Of a stretch of DNA of 64,000 nucleotides, positions 45,287 to 54,678 are shown one piece after another. Under the pieces are notes generated by a model, which was not told the DNA's origin, did no database searches, and was given only the letters and a program-made list of their open reading frames with translations. The position numbers were made by a program, and so were the translations under genes. Source of the stretch: an uncultured Verrucomicrobiota bacterium (GTDB taxonomy: Bacteria > Verrucomicrobiota > Verrucomicrobiia > Opitutales > Seribacteraceae); the NCBI GenBank assembly GCA_902618175.1, contig CACMZN010000006.1, positions 1 to 64,000 on the forward strand, given 5' to 3'. How positions within the stretch are numbered: position 1 is the first letter of the stretch; the number at the start of each line of letters is the position of its first letter.

Positions 45287-45958
45287 ATGACATTCTCCAT
45301 TAAGTTGTTACCGAGAATCCTGCTTTGGGGTCTTTCAATTGTTTTTTTTCGGACTTTTCTCTATGCGGAATCGACAGAAAATTCGGGTGATAAGAACGAA
45401 TCTTCAATCATTCTCTTCGATGGAAAGAGTTTGGATGATTGGAAGTTGACTGATTATGCTGGGAAAGGCGACGTCGAAATCGATCAAAATGGCAGCCTTG
45501 TCATAGAAATGGGTGCGGAGTTGTCTGGAATTCATTGGAAGGGAAGAAATTTACCAAAGGTAAATTATGAAATTACTCTGGAGGCTATGAGAACAATGGG
45601 GAGCGACTTTTTTTGCGGATTGACCTTCCCTTACGTTGAATCTCACGCCACTTTGATTTTAGGAGGGTGGGGAGGAGCGTTGATTGGAATATCGAGCCTT
45701 GACGATTTCGACGCCTCCGAAAATGAAACAGGCGATGTCTATGCCTTCGAAGATTTTAAATGGTATAAAGTTCGCCTCAGAGTTACTGAAAAGGACCTCA
45801 AGGTTTGGCTGGACGAACAAATGGTGATTGATTGTGAGGTGGAGGATCGGAAGGTAGGTATGCGATTTGGTGAGATTGAAATGTCTGTCCCACTTGGCAT
45901 AACAACCTATGCAACGACGGGTAAATTTAGAAAAGTTTTTTTGAAGCCACTTCTATGA
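45287..45958 (+). CDS. Exported DUF1080 (3-keto-disaccharide hydrolase-type) protein
   Basis: The 223-residue protein has a signal peptide and a DUF1080 laminin-G-like domain. The signature starts SIILFDGKSLDDWKLTD and has SDFFCGLTFPYVESHATLILGGWGG and FKWYKVRLRVTEKDLKVWLD. Family members hydrolyse 3-keto sugars or bind polysaccharide; the present one is short, so binding is possible. The nearest neighbours are unrelated. Confidence 0.85.
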   Translation: MTFSIKLLPRILLWGLSIVFFRTFLYAESTENSGDKNESSIILFDGKSLDDWKLTDYAGKGDVEIDQNGSLVIEMGAELSGIHWKGRNLPKVNYEITLEAMRTMGSDFFCGLTFPYVESHATLILGGWGGALIGISSLDDFDASENETGDVYAFEDFKWYKVRLRVTEKDLKVWLDEQMVIDCEVEDRKVGMRFGEIEMSVPLGITTYATTGKFRKVFLKPLL

Positions 45959-46005
45959 ATTTCGAAGATTGATCAAAGTGGTAATTTCCTTTATTCAACG
46001 ATGTT

Positions 46006-46488
46006 ATGAAATTTAACTTACCCCTCATACCTATTTTAATATTTTCTTTTCAATGCCTTACAAGCCTTGGACAGGAAGACAATTCGCCAAAACTCCAACT
46101 GGTTAAAGTTGCTTCGCTTAATACCATAGATGCCAACAAAGAATTTCAGAAAAACGTTCAATTGGTTCAGCAGCAAAGAGCCTTGGCAGTACAATTACTT
46201 GGTAAAATGGAAGAAACCCAAGACAAGGATGTCCATGATAAACTTAAAGAACAGTTTGACGCTTTGCAGGTGAAATTAAACGAAAACAACAAATTGATGT
46301 TCAAGACCTATGGTTTTTCTTTAAACCGAAATTATGTTATGACCGTGGAAAAATCTCACGTACATATGTGGGTTACCGAGGAGGAAGCAGTTTCCATAAA
46401 CAATAAGTCACAGAATGAAAAGGGCGAGGCGAGTAATAGTGATTCTGAAAAGTCCGGTTTGCGTTCTCTTTTCAACGAAAACAAATAA
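46006..46488 (+). CDS. Small exported coiled-coil protein
   Basis: The 160-residue protein has a signal peptide (MKFNLPLIPILIFSFQCLTSLG) and a mature part with a predicted coiled coil (KNVQLVQQQRALAVQLLGKMEETQD and KLKEQFDALQVKL). A globular end (YGFSLNRNYVMTVEKSHVHMWV) precedes a Ser/Asn/Lys-rich tail. I recognise no family. The fragment NRNYVM...SHVHMWVT might be a small fold. It converges with rlmN. Confidence 0.65.
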   Translation: MKFNLPLIPILIFSFQCLTSLGQEDNSPKLQLVKVASLNTIDANKEFQKNVQLVQQQRALAVQLLGKMEETQDKDVHDKLKEQFDALQVKLNENNKLMFKTYGFSLNRNYVMTVEKSHVHMWVTEEEAVSINNKSQNEKGEASNSDSEKSGLRSLFNENK

Positions 46489-46591
46489 AGGAATAAGCGT
46501 TCTCTTCCATTGCGGTTTAAGGTTACGAAGGACCTTATCGCAGATATTCGAATGTCTACTTTGGCTCCCAACAAGACCTGTATAAAACCAG

Positions 46592-47650
46592 TTAGTCGGC
46601 AGAAGTTTTTTTCCTGAGTCTTAATTGTCCGCAAGCGGCATCAATATCAAACCCTTTTTCCATTCTCAAGGTGACCCCAGGAACATCACCTTTCTCGACT
46701 CGCTTATGGAAAGCTTTGATTTTTGCGCGACTTGGTCTTTTCCAATTTAATCCGTCCACTTCGTTATATGGGATCAAGTTTACTTTTGCGTTCAATCTAC
46801 GGGAATGTCGAGCAAGTAACTCGGCTTGCCTAAGATCGTCATTCACTCCTTTTATCAGAATATACTCCAAGGTGATCATTTTCTTCCTTTTTTGAATAAA
46901 CTTTTCACAAGCTTCGAAAAGTTCATCAATTGAATAACGGTCATTGATCGGCATGATTTTGCTGCGTGTTTCATCATCTCCGCCATGGAGGGAAATCGCC
47001 AATCTGATTTGAGCGGGATATTTAGCAAGTTCGATGATCTTGGGAGCCAAACCGCTGGTTGAAAGAGTTAGGTGTCGAGCGCCGATACCCAAACCTTTGG
47101 GCGATAAAATTTGGTCAAGGGCAGGCAATAAGGCAGGCAGGTTGGCCAAAGGCTCGCCCATACCCATGAATACGATGTTATCTATTCTTTTGCCCGCTTC
47201 CTTGCGTGCCAGAAGAATTTGACCCACGATCTCACCTGTTGTAAGGTTTCTCTTTAATCCATCAAGCCCACTGGCGCAAAATTTACACTGCAGGGCACAA
47301 CCAACTTGAGTGGAAACACAAAGCGTCAATCTGGATGCTCGAATACCCTTTGTTCCAATGGTTGCTGGTATGAGAACGCTTTCGATGAGCTGATTATCTC
47401 TTAGAATCCAGAGAAACTTTTGAGTCGTGTCCCGCGAACCCTGGACCTGAACTTTTTCCATTGGCATGAGATCAAATTTCTCCTCCAATTTCTCCTTCAT
47501 GGATTTCGGCAAATTGAACATTTGATTCCAATTCAGTTTTTCCTTTTCAAAAATCCACTTTCTTACCTGTTCCTTTCTAAATTTAGGAACATCATTCCAA
47601 ACCCAATCTTCAAAGGGATGATCGATTAAAAGTGGTTTATTGAATTTCAA
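46592..47650 (-). CDS. rlmN: 23S rRNA (adenine2503-C2)-methyltransferase RlmN
   Basis: The 352-residue radical-SAM protein has the CxxxCxxC motif as CALQCKFCASGLDGLKRNLTTGEIV-type (cluster at Cys in QVGCALQCKFC), FMGMGEPLANL, and the C-terminal block VNLIPYNEVDGLNWKRPS, all characteristic of RlmN. It methylates A2503 of 23S rRNA and can act on some tRNAs. The catalytic Cys near the C-terminus lies in DIDAACGQLR. The start is a TTG at 47648-47650; no ATG is available before the conserved N-terminal helices. Confidence 0.94.
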   Translation of the reverse strand: MKFNKPLLIDHPFEDWVWNDVPKFRKEQVRKWIFEKEKLNWNQMFNLPKSMKEKLEEKFDLMPMEKVQVQGSRDTTQKFLWILRDNQLIESVLIPATIGTKGIRASRLTLCVSTQVGCALQCKFCASGLDGLKRNLTTGEIVGQILLARKEAGKRIDNIVFMGMGEPLANLPALLPALDQILSPKGLGIGARHLTLSTSGLAPKIIELAKYPAQIRLAISLHGGDDETRSKIMPINDRYSIDELFEACEKFIQKRKKMITLEYILIKGVNDDLRQAELLARHSRRLNAKVNLIPYNEVDGLNWKRPSRAKIKAFHKRVEKGDVPGVTLRMEKGFDIDAACGQLRLRKKTSAD

Positions 47651-47709
47651 AATAGGTGTACTTTATTCTTTAGATCTGTTTATTGCAACGAAGCATCGAT
47701 GGGGACCTT

Positions 47710-47748
47710 TTTAACCAATTCACAAAAATGATACTTTAATTGGTTAAA
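47710..47748. repeat. 11-base perfect inverted repeat
   Basis: TTTAACCAATT (47710-47720) and AATTGGTTAAA (47738-47748) are perfect complements separated by 17 bases. A regulator site or a folded transcript is possible. Confidence 0.75.
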
Positions 47749-47884
47749 TGCTTAGAATGAACCAAACAAAATTATTGCATCCCTTGGAGAGTACTTTTTT
47801 CCTTTTATGTTGGGCTACTGAAACAAATTCGGGACTAAATGTAGTTAAAATTGTCTCATTTAAGGCAGGTTTGGTAAATCGGTT

Positions 47885-47920
47885 TGGTTCTGTATGTCAG
47901 AAGTTCGAATTTCAGAACCA
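47885..47920. repeat. 8-base inverted repeat with inner TTCGAA
   Basis: TGGTTCTG (47885-47892) pairs with CAGAACCA (47913-47920). The 20-base inner part contains TTCGAA. No T-run follows, so it is not a normal terminator. Confidence 0.65.
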
Positions 47921-48117
47921 GTTGCTGCCTGGGTAGGAAAGCCCTTTGCTTTTGTCTTGTTTCCGGATTGTCCGTTCTTGAGGAACTTTTACTATTGGGC
48001 AAAGTGAAGGACTCTATGAAAAGACACGTTTTAGCAAAAAGCGTCTGGTTGCATGCTTAATTTCTTGACCTATACAAACGATGATGGACTACCAATCCAT
48101 GAACGTGAAAAGGAATC

Positions 48118-49587
48118 TTAGGCAATGATTTGATGTATGGGATCAGCACCTTCCACACCAACCAGACTTTTATCCAACCCACCATGAAAATATGACAGAT
48201 TATTTGGATCCAATCCAAGTTGGTTCAGTATGGTGGCGTGCAAGCGGCGAACGTGAAATCGGTTGGATACTGCTTGGCTTCCTAGTTCATCGGTTTCGCC
48301 TACACTTATTCCTCCTTTTATTCCGCCGCCGGCCATCCACATCGTAAATCCCCAGGAATTGTGATCTCTTCCCGTACCATTGGCATATTCTGCAGTGGGT
48401 TGACGTCCAAATTCACCCCCCCATACGACCAGCGTTTCATCCAGCAGACCACGCTGTTTCAAATCCTTTAGAAGTCCTGCAATCGGTTTATCAGTATTCC
48501 CTGCATGATAAGAGTGATTTTTGACCAAATCGCCGTGGGCATCCCAGTTGTTGTCGTTGTGATGGCCACCTGAGTATATCTGAATGAAACGAACTCCACG
48601 TTCAACCAAACGCCGGGCAAGCAGGCACTTTCTTCCAAAATCCTCTGTATTCGAACCATCCATTCCATACAGATTCTTTATATATTCAGGTTCTTTGTCT
48701 ACGTCGACTGCTTCCGGTGCGGATGCCTGCATTTTGTAGGCAAGTTCGTAAGACGCGACGCGAGCAGCTAAGTTCGAGTTGTCGTATCTTTCCGAAAGAT
48801 GTCCTTCGTTCATGGTTCTCAAGTGGTCGAGCAAAGTTCGTTGTTGGCTACGTGGCATCCCGTGAGCATTTTCCAGATCAAGGATAGGAGTGCCCTGCGA
48901 TCGTAAAACGGTTCCCTGGTAACTGGCGGGCATGTAACCACTGGACCAATTCTTGGCTCCACTAATTGGTCCACCAGTTTTATCCAGCATTACCACATAT
49001 CCGGGAAGGTTTTCGTTTACGCTACCCAGTCCGTAATTTACCCAGGAACCCAATGAGGGGTGTCCGGAAAGAAGATTTCCAGCATTCATCATCAGCATTG
49101 CTGATCCATGGATCGGCGACTCAGCCTTCATAGAGTGGAGGAAAGCGATGTCGTCTACGCAGGAGCCGATATGAGGAAATAAGTCGGAAACATATTTACC
49201 GCATTGTCCATACGGACGAAATTTCCATTTTGGACCAACGACCCGACTTTCATCTCGTTTACCACCCCGACCGAATGTCTTTACCTTGATGAACTTACCG
49301 TCGAGCGGATAAAGGTTGGGTTTGTAGTCGAAAGTGTCGACTTGACTAGGCCCTCCGTACATAAAAAGAAAAATGACTGACTTTGCCTTCGCAGCAAAAT
49401 TAGAATTCTTGGGTGCCAGTGGATTGACGAACTTCGGCGTCTTGCTTGCGAAAGCTTTGCTGGAGAAAAATCCATCTTGCGCAAGCATTCCGGTTAGTCC
49501 GAGCGAGGCAAAGCCTCCACCTATATCTTTGAGGAATTCTCTACGGTGCGTACGGTTACAAAATGTGTTTTCTGGTTTTTTGTTCAT
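48118..49587 (-). CDS. DUF1501 protein with Tat-type leader (pair 2)
   Basis: The 489-residue protein begins with a Tat-like leader (RTHRREFLKDIGGGFASLG) and has the DUF1501 signatures VIFLFMYGGPSQVDTFDYKP, WGGEFGRQPTAEYANGTGRDHN-type (quoted in part) and WMAGGGIKGG. It is the longer DUF1501 type found in pair with PSCyt1-containing PSD1 proteins. The ATG lies 2 bases after the stop of the PSD1 gene, so the two are translated together. Confidence 0.92.
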   Translation of the reverse strand: MNKKPENTFCNRTHRREFLKDIGGGFASLGLTGMLAQDGFFSSKAFASKTPKFVNPLAPKNSNFAAKAKSVIFLFMYGGPSQVDTFDYKPNLYPLDGKFIKVKTFGRGGKRDESRVVGPKWKFRPYGQCGKYVSDLFPHIGSCVDDIAFLHSMKAESPIHGSAMLMMNAGNLLSGHPSLGSWVNYGLGSVNENLPGYVVMLDKTGGPISGAKNWSSGYMPASYQGTVLRSQGTPILDLENAHGMPRSQQRTLLDHLRTMNEGHLSERYDNSNLAARVASYELAYKMQASAPEAVDVDKEPEYIKNLYGMDGSNTEDFGRKCLLARRLVERGVRFIQIYSGGHHNDNNWDAHGDLVKNHSYHAGNTDKPIAGLLKDLKQRGLLDETLVVWGGEFGRQPTAEYANGTGRDHNSWGFTMWMAGGGIKGGISVGETDELGSQAVSNRFHVRRLHATILNQLGLDPNNLSYFHGGLDKSLVGVEGADPIHQIIA

Positions 49588-49589
49588 AA

Positions 49590-52508
49590 TTAATCGAGGT
49601 AAACAAATTCATTTAGGTTTAAAGCTAGCAGAGCAAAGCGGTCCAGTGCTTCTTCATCCGAAAGATTAAATTCATTCTTCATGTTTTTCATCATTTCCAC
49701 ACCTGTATTAATTTCATCTGTTTGCGGATTGCGGGAAAAAACAAGTTTTAGAGCGTATTCAACCTGCTTGTTCGGTTCTACTCCTGCCTCTGTTCGGAGT
49801 CGTTTCGCAAAGGACTTGGCAGAGTCATTCATAAATTTACCGTTCAGCATATTCAGGGCCTGTGTGGGAACCGTGGTGTTAAACCGGACTGGGCAGGTGG
49901 AGTCGGTATCTGCCATGTCGTGGTTAATGAGCAAAGGCATCTGCATGGAACGCATTACTTTAACGTAGATGCTCCTGCGATTGGCCTGTTCGGGTGTGCA
50001 AGGTCCCCAGCCTTTTCCTTTAATCGATGAACCTGCAAGGATAATGTCGGGGACCGCAGGTGTAACGCTTTGTCCTCCCATTTCAAGGTTGATGGTACCG
50101 CAGGCGTTTAGAACCGAGTCTCTCACTTCTTCCGAAGTCAATCTTCTCATATCATAGCGCCAAAACGAGTGATTTAATGGATCCTGTGCAAGGGCTTGTT
50201 CATTTGGCATGGAGGATCTCTTGTAAGCGTTAGAACTCATGATTAAACGATGCATCGCTTTTATATCCCAGCCTGACTCCATAAATTGAATAGCGAGCCA
50301 ATCAAGAAGTTTGGGATGCGTGGGTAAGTCTCCCTGAAACCCAAAATCACTTGATGACCGAACAATCCCTCTTCCAAAATGATATTGCCAAATTCGGTTT
50401 ACCATGACCCGGGCAGATATCGGGTTATCCTTGGATCCAATCCACTTGGCTAGTGCCGTCCTCCTGCCGGATGATTTGGGAAGCTTTTGTATGACTGGAT
50501 CTGGCGGGCTTAGCACTGAGGGAAAAGCAGGAAAAACTTCTTCCCCTTCAAGAGCAGGATTTCCGCGGCGAAGAATTTTGGTTGCCTGTTCGCCCTTCTC
50601 CGAGACCGATAGTGCTTTGTAATAGTCAGGTTTAGGCTTGGTAGGTAAATGCCTCCCAAGTTCCCGAATTCTGTTTTTGTATTGCTTGTAGAGGACTTCC
50701 CCCATCAATCTGTTGGCATGTTTGTGAATTAGTTCCGCATGATCTACTGCTTCTTCAAAACATTCGAGCCCAAGGTCAATGAACTGTCCGCCCTCAGTGT
50801 TGATGCAGTGCACTGCCATCACATTTTTACCCGTTTGAAGCACATCAGCACTTTCTTGGCTAATATCATGCGTCTCGTACTTGGAGAAAAGACCTGTGTT
50901 TTGAAAAACGAGTTTACCATTTAGGTATACCTGTACGTCCTCATCATGTTTGAGGGTCATCCGGAAGGTTTTAGGAATGGTTTCCAATCGGAAATTGGTT
51001 CGCAACCAGATGTCCGATGTTTCCCATTTAGTACCAACTTTTTCCTTCGGACCGACTTTTCCAAAACCTGCCATCCCAATATTCCAATCCTTGTCATTAT
51101 ATCCTACCTCAATCCATTCTTGTGCTGGCTTTCTCACAGTGTAATTCCATTGGCTCCCCTTACCCCTTGCGTCCTCAATGAGAAGGATCGGTTTGGCCCG
51201 GACTTTTTCTGTTTTGTTAATGGAAGTATCATTATCGTATTTGGCGAGAAATTTTTCTTCAAAATCAGAAATATGCCCTTGCAAATGATTTCTTTGTCTA
51301 TTCCAGACTTTAATTTCATTTTTGTAAGAAATATTCCCAATTGGATCTTTTACCTCCACAATATTTTCTTCACGCTTTCCATGAGGTGTGATGTTCGCAA
51401 AAAACGCCAGCATCGAATAATAGTCCTCAGTTGGAATCGGATCAATTTTATGATCGTGACATCTTGCGCATCCGACGGTCATACCGAGGAAGACTTCGGT
51501 GGTGGTCCGAACAATATCGTCTAAGTAATCATATCTGGCGAGCGCACGGTCCGCAGGTTCATCATCCCAAACCCCAAGTCGGTGAAATCCGGTCGCGGTG
51601 ATTGCTGCGGCGCTTGGGTTTTCAATTTCATCCCCGGCAAGTTGCTCCAGAATGAACTGGTTGAAGGGCTTGTTTTGGTTAAATGAATTAATCACATAAT
51701 CTCTGTAACGCCAAGCTTGTGGTTTGTCTCCGTCCCTTTCGTAGCCATTGGTTTCGGCATAGCGAACAAGATCAAGCCAGTGCCTGCCCCATTTTTCCCC
51801 GTAGTGAGGGGATGAAAGCAAGCGTTCCAGCAATCTTTCAAATTTATCAGGGCTTTTGTCGTTGAGATATCGTTCCACTTGTTCGGTTGTAGGAGGCAGG
51901 CCCAAAAGATCATAACTGGCGCGGCGAAGAATTTGATGGTCCAATGCAATCGGATTGGCTGGTAAGTCAGCTTTCTGTAACTTGGCTTGGATAAATCGAT
52001 CGATTGGATGTCCATCATTAGTTTCTCCGGGAACTTGATGATTGACAGGTGATTTGAATGCCCAGTGTGACTTGGTGTATTCGTTTACTTCAGTGGTACG
52101 AACATGGTCATGGTTGAGGTTTGGAACGATCTCATCTTCAATGGGGAAGGGAAGACCCATCTCAATCCATCTTCTCAATGCATCGATTTTCTTTTGAGGC
52201 AATTGGCCGATCGGAGGCATTTGGTGATCCTCGTCCTTGTAGGATACCATTTGCAGCAACAAACTGGAAGATGGATTTTCCAGATCCACGGCAGGACCCA
52301 CTTCTCCTCCCTCCAAGATACCTTCCCGGGTAGTAAGAATTAATTCTGCCCGAACTTTGTCGGCTCCGTGACAATCCCAGCAATTCTCCACCAACAGTGG
52401 TTTAATTTCATTTTTCCAGAAAATTGTTGAGTCTTCATGACCCCTTTCCGCTCGAATTTTGCACAAGACGAAAAAAACGAAGGAAAAAACGATGAAGTAA
52501 TATTTCAC
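49590..52508 (-). CDS. PSD1 protein with PSCyt1 heme-type domain and jelly-roll insertion (pair 2)
   Basis: The 972-residue protein has a signal peptide, an N-terminal PSCyt1 domain with CWDCH at residues 43-47 (followed by MPPIGQLPQ and LRRWIEMGLP), DUF1549 with CARCHDHKIDPIP near residue 350, and DUF1553 in the last 300 residues. Between DUF1549 and DUF1553 there is a beta-rich insertion (about residues 420-600) with WLRTNFRLETIPKTF and DVQVYLNGKLVF, like a carbohydrate-binding jelly roll. The start is a GTG at 52506-52508. It is the largest of the three PSD1 proteins and the only one with a separate cytochrome-like domain. Confidence 0.92.
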   Translation of the reverse strand: MKYYFIVFSFVFFVLCKIRAERGHEDSTIFWKNEIKPLLVENCWDCHGADKVRAELILTTREGILEGGEVGPAVDLENPSSSLLLQMVSYKDEDHQMPPIGQLPQKKIDALRRWIEMGLPFPIEDEIVPNLNHDHVRTTEVNEYTKSHWAFKSPVNHQVPGETNDGHPIDRFIQAKLQKADLPANPIALDHQILRRASYDLLGLPPTTEQVERYLNDKSPDKFERLLERLLSSPHYGEKWGRHWLDLVRYAETNGYERDGDKPQAWRYRDYVINSFNQNKPFNQFILEQLAGDEIENPSAAAITATGFHRLGVWDDEPADRALARYDYLDDIVRTTTEVFLGMTVGCARCHDHKIDPIPTEDYYSMLAFFANITPHGKREENIVEVKDPIGNISYKNEIKVWNRQRNHLQGHISDFEEKFLAKYDNDTSINKTEKVRAKPILLIEDARGKGSQWNYTVRKPAQEWIEVGYNDKDWNIGMAGFGKVGPKEKVGTKWETSDIWLRTNFRLETIPKTFRMTLKHDEDVQVYLNGKLVFQNTGLFSKYETHDISQESADVLQTGKNVMAVHCINTEGGQFIDLGLECFEEAVDHAELIHKHANRLMGEVLYKQYKNRIRELGRHLPTKPKPDYYKALSVSEKGEQATKILRRGNPALEGEEVFPAFPSVLSPPDPVIQKLPKSSGRRTALAKWIGSKDNPISARVMVNRIWQYHFGRGIVRSSSDFGFQGDLPTHPKLLDWLAIQFMESGWDIKAMHRLIMSSNAYKRSSMPNEQALAQDPLNHSFWRYDMRRLTSEEVRDSVLNACGTINLEMGGQSVTPAVPDIILAGSSIKGKGWGPCTPEQANRRSIYVKVMRSMQMPLLINHDMADTDSTCPVRFNTTVPTQALNMLNGKFMNDSAKSFAKRLRTEAGVEPNKQVEYALKLVFSRNPQTDEINTGVEMMKNMKNEFNLSDEEALDRFALLALNLNEFVYLD

Positions 52509-52833
52509 AAGAATAATCTACGACGAATTCTATGGGAAACAAACGAGGTAATTCGGCTTGCAAAAACAACAACCTGGGACTGAGGAGATTTCACTAGTGC
52601 TTTCACGATTAATTCAATTACCATTGGAAAATGATTGCGTGTTGAACGATGGTTGGAGCAGCTTGCCAAATCGAAACGACTAGTTTTGCATTTTCGACCA
52701 TCTGTATTCATGAAACGAAGGATAAAATATCAACAATTATTTGTTTTAGGACAACTATGTATCATCATTTGTAAATGAAGAAATAACAATAAAATATCGC
52801 TTTGGATTTAGCCGTCGATAAATTTTTTTAAAA
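52509..52833. other. Intergenic region of 325 bases, nothing recognised
   Basis: AT-rich divergent region between the PSD1 gene and the YHYH gene. It should hold both promoters, but I could not assign a clear pair of -35 and -10 boxes. No RNA gene, repeat or coding frame stands out. Confidence 0.4.
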
Positions 52834-53805
52834 ATGAACCTTTTAAAACCTTTCCTTCTCTTGTTCCTTGTTTCGGTTTTAAATCTATCTGCCCAACCAT
52901 CGGGAATTGGACAAAGATCCCTCCGCCAACACACAAGGATAGAGAGTCGCGTTTGGGAACCTATTCAGACCAACGAAAAACTTATTTTTGAAAAAGTAAG
53001 TGAATTTAAAAAATCTAAAAGGGAGCTTAAAGTGAAGGCGAATGGAATTCCCGATCACCAAGTGGGGCGATTCCCTAACGCACAGAACCCTAATTTCATA
53101 AAGGTGCAAAATCATGAATTCTCATTGCCTTTGAATCCCAGACCTCTGAAGGAACCCATTCCTTTGCATAATGAAACGGTACGGGGACCTCCCAACATTC
53201 CTTTTGGTATTGCGGTCAATGGTGTTCTTTTTGATCCGGGAACGGCTGAGTTTTTCATGGGGAACCGTCGGGCGGACTGGAATTATGAAGCGTTGAGTGG
53301 AGCGGTTTTACTGGGATTGGATGAAAACCATGGACATGTTCAACCTAATGGCTCTTATCATTATCATGGCTTGCCAACCGGATTGTTGAGAAACATGAGT
53401 GTTAACGGAAAGGAACATTCTCCTTTGGTCGGATATGCGATGGATGGATACCCGATCTATGTTATTTATGGCTTTGAAGATCCCCAATGCATGGAATCAA
53501 AAATAAAGAAAATAAAAAGCAGCTATCGACTAAAAAAAGGAAAGCGTCCCGACCCACCTGGAGGAAGCTATGATGGATCGTTTAGCAAGGACTTCGAATT
53601 CGTAGATGGTTCGGGCGACCTTGATCAGTGCAACGGCAGAGTGACGAAAACCAAAGAATACCCGGAGGGAATCTATGCTTATTTTCTCACCGAAAATTGG
53701 CCCGTGATTCCCCGTTATTTCCGTGCTGAACCAATCAGGTTACGAGGGGACAGAGCTGCCAGAAGGGGAAACCTGAAAGAGATTCCGTCGAGGAAACCTT
53801 TTTAG
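52834..53805 (+). CDS. Exported YHYH-domain protein
   Basis: The 323-residue protein has a signal peptide (ends NLSAQP) and a YHYH domain: PNIPFGIAVNGVLFDPGTAEFF, then DENHGHVQPNGSYHYHGLP with the name-giving motif, and VGYAMDGYPIYVIYG. YHYH proteins are exported or outer-membrane-associated and of unknown activity; the His motif suggests metal binding. The protein is a normal length for the family. It stands alone. Confidence 0.88.
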   Translation: MNLLKPFLLLFLVSVLNLSAQPSGIGQRSLRQHTRIESRVWEPIQTNEKLIFEKVSEFKKSKRELKVKANGIPDHQVGRFPNAQNPNFIKVQNHEFSLPLNPRPLKEPIPLHNETVRGPPNIPFGIAVNGVLFDPGTAEFFMGNRRADWNYEALSGAVLLGLDENHGHVQPNGSYHYHGLPTGLLRNMSVNGKEHSPLVGYAMDGYPIYVIYGFEDPQCMESKIKKIKSSYRLKKGKRPDPPGGSYDGSFSKDFEFVDGSGDLDQCNGRVTKTKEYPEGIYAYFLTENWPVIPRYFRAEPIRLRGDRAARRGNLKEIPSRKPF

Positions 53806-53873
53806 ATTCGGATAAACAAATCCACCTATCCAAACTTTTAATCAAATAGTAGTTTCCCTCCCTTCATCATCTG

Positions 53874-53892
53874 GTTAATGATAATCACTCAC
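53874..53892. promoter_or_regulatory. Fur-box-like site
   Basis: The 19 bases match the Fur consensus (7-1-7 inverted repeat of GATAAT) at 15 positions by hand alignment, including an uninterrupted AATGATAATCA. It lies 16 bases upstream of the GTG start of the exported hydrolase at 53908, so it could overlap its promoter. Confidence 0.45.
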
Positions 53893-53907
53893 TGAGTTGG
53901 TATTTTC

Positions 53908-54678
53908 GTGAAAATATACTTAAATCTTTCCTTGTTTGTTTTTTGCTGGGCTCCGCTTTTGTCCGAACCGATCGATCCTCAACTCTTGAAACTTAGTCCG
54001 AAACGAGCAGAAAGAACCACTTCTCTTAATCCGGAGTACTTGGTTTTTAAAACCAATGGGAATCCTGAAGACAATGCATCCCTCCTAATTTATCTACATG
54101 GTGGAAGTGGGATAGGAAGCGACCTCCACCGCGTGGGTGAACAAGCTCATGCTTTGATTTTCGGGATCCATCAGTTTGAAAAAGGTCCATGTTTCGTCGT
54201 GGTTCCTCAATGCTTGAGATCCAAGCACAGTTCCGAGCGGGGGACTTGGCAGGAAAAAGATTTGAATTTATTGCTTGATGAAGTGATTGAAAAGTTTCCC
54301 GTCGATTCTGATAAAATCTATCTCACCGGTAATAGTATGGGCGGGTACGGAGCTTGGTTATGGGGAGGTACATGTCCAGAAAGATTTGCCGCAATTGCTC
54401 CAATTGTTGGAGGCATCGGTCCAAGGGGTCCAAAAGACGTGTCTCCTGATCTGGAAAAATGGGCTTTTAACTTGGCTACCGTACCCGTTTATGCCTTTGC
54501 CGGAGGCAGAGACAATGTCGTGCCCGCTGAAAGGTCGATACGCATGGTCGATGCGATTTGCAGGCTGGGGGGCAAGCTTGCAAAAATCAAAGTTTATCAA
54601 GACATGGGGCATAATGTCCGTCAAAAAGTCTATTCAAGCAAAGAATTTTATGATTGGATGTTTTCTAAAGTAAGATGA
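53908..54678 (+). CDS. Exported alpha/beta hydrolase (esterase/PHB-depolymerase-like)
   Basis: The 256-residue protein has a signal peptide (MKIYLNLSLFVFCWAPLLSE) and an alpha/beta hydrolase fold with LLIYLHGGSGIGSD, the nucleophile elbow GNSMGGYGAW, the acid candidate in AGGRDNVVP and the His in DMGHNVRQ. Such exported enzymes cleave esters (feruloyl esters, polyhydroxybutyrate or siderophore esters). The start is a GTG at 53908. A Fur-box-like site upstream raises the chance of an iron-related substrate, but this is inference. Confidence 0.88.
   Translation: MKIYLNLSLFVFCWAPLLSEPIDPQLLKLSPKRAERTTSLNPEYLVFKTNGNPEDNASLLIYLHGGSGIGSDLHRVGEQAHALIFGIHQFEKGPCFVVVPQCLRSKHSSERGTWQEKDLNLLLDEVIEKFPVDSDKIYLTGNSMGGYGAWLWGGTCPERFAAIAPIVGGIGPRGPKDVSPDLEKWAFNLATVPVYAFAGGRDNVVPAERSIRMVDAICRLGGKLAKIKVYQDMGHNVRQKVYSSKEFYDWMFSKVR

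Larger units (their letters stand above)
47651..48117. other. Intergenic region of 467 bases with inverted repeats, no gene recognised
   Basis: AT-rich stretch between rlmN and DUF1501 pair 2, both on the minus strand. Only short unconvincing frames occur. It contains an 11-base perfect inverted repeat at 47710-47748 and an 8-base one at 47885-47920. A short hairpin AAAGC/GCTTT is near 47940. It could hold a small RNA, but no promoter is clear. Confidence 0.45.

Noticed and set aside
47890-47925. TTCGAAT sequence resembling a tRNA T-loop
   Set aside because: The bases on either side do not form a five-base-pair T-stem, and no acceptor or anticodon arm can be drawn.
50946-51524. 192-residue plus-strand frame
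   Set aside because: Antisense to the PSD1 gene of pair 2, with no recognisable domain.
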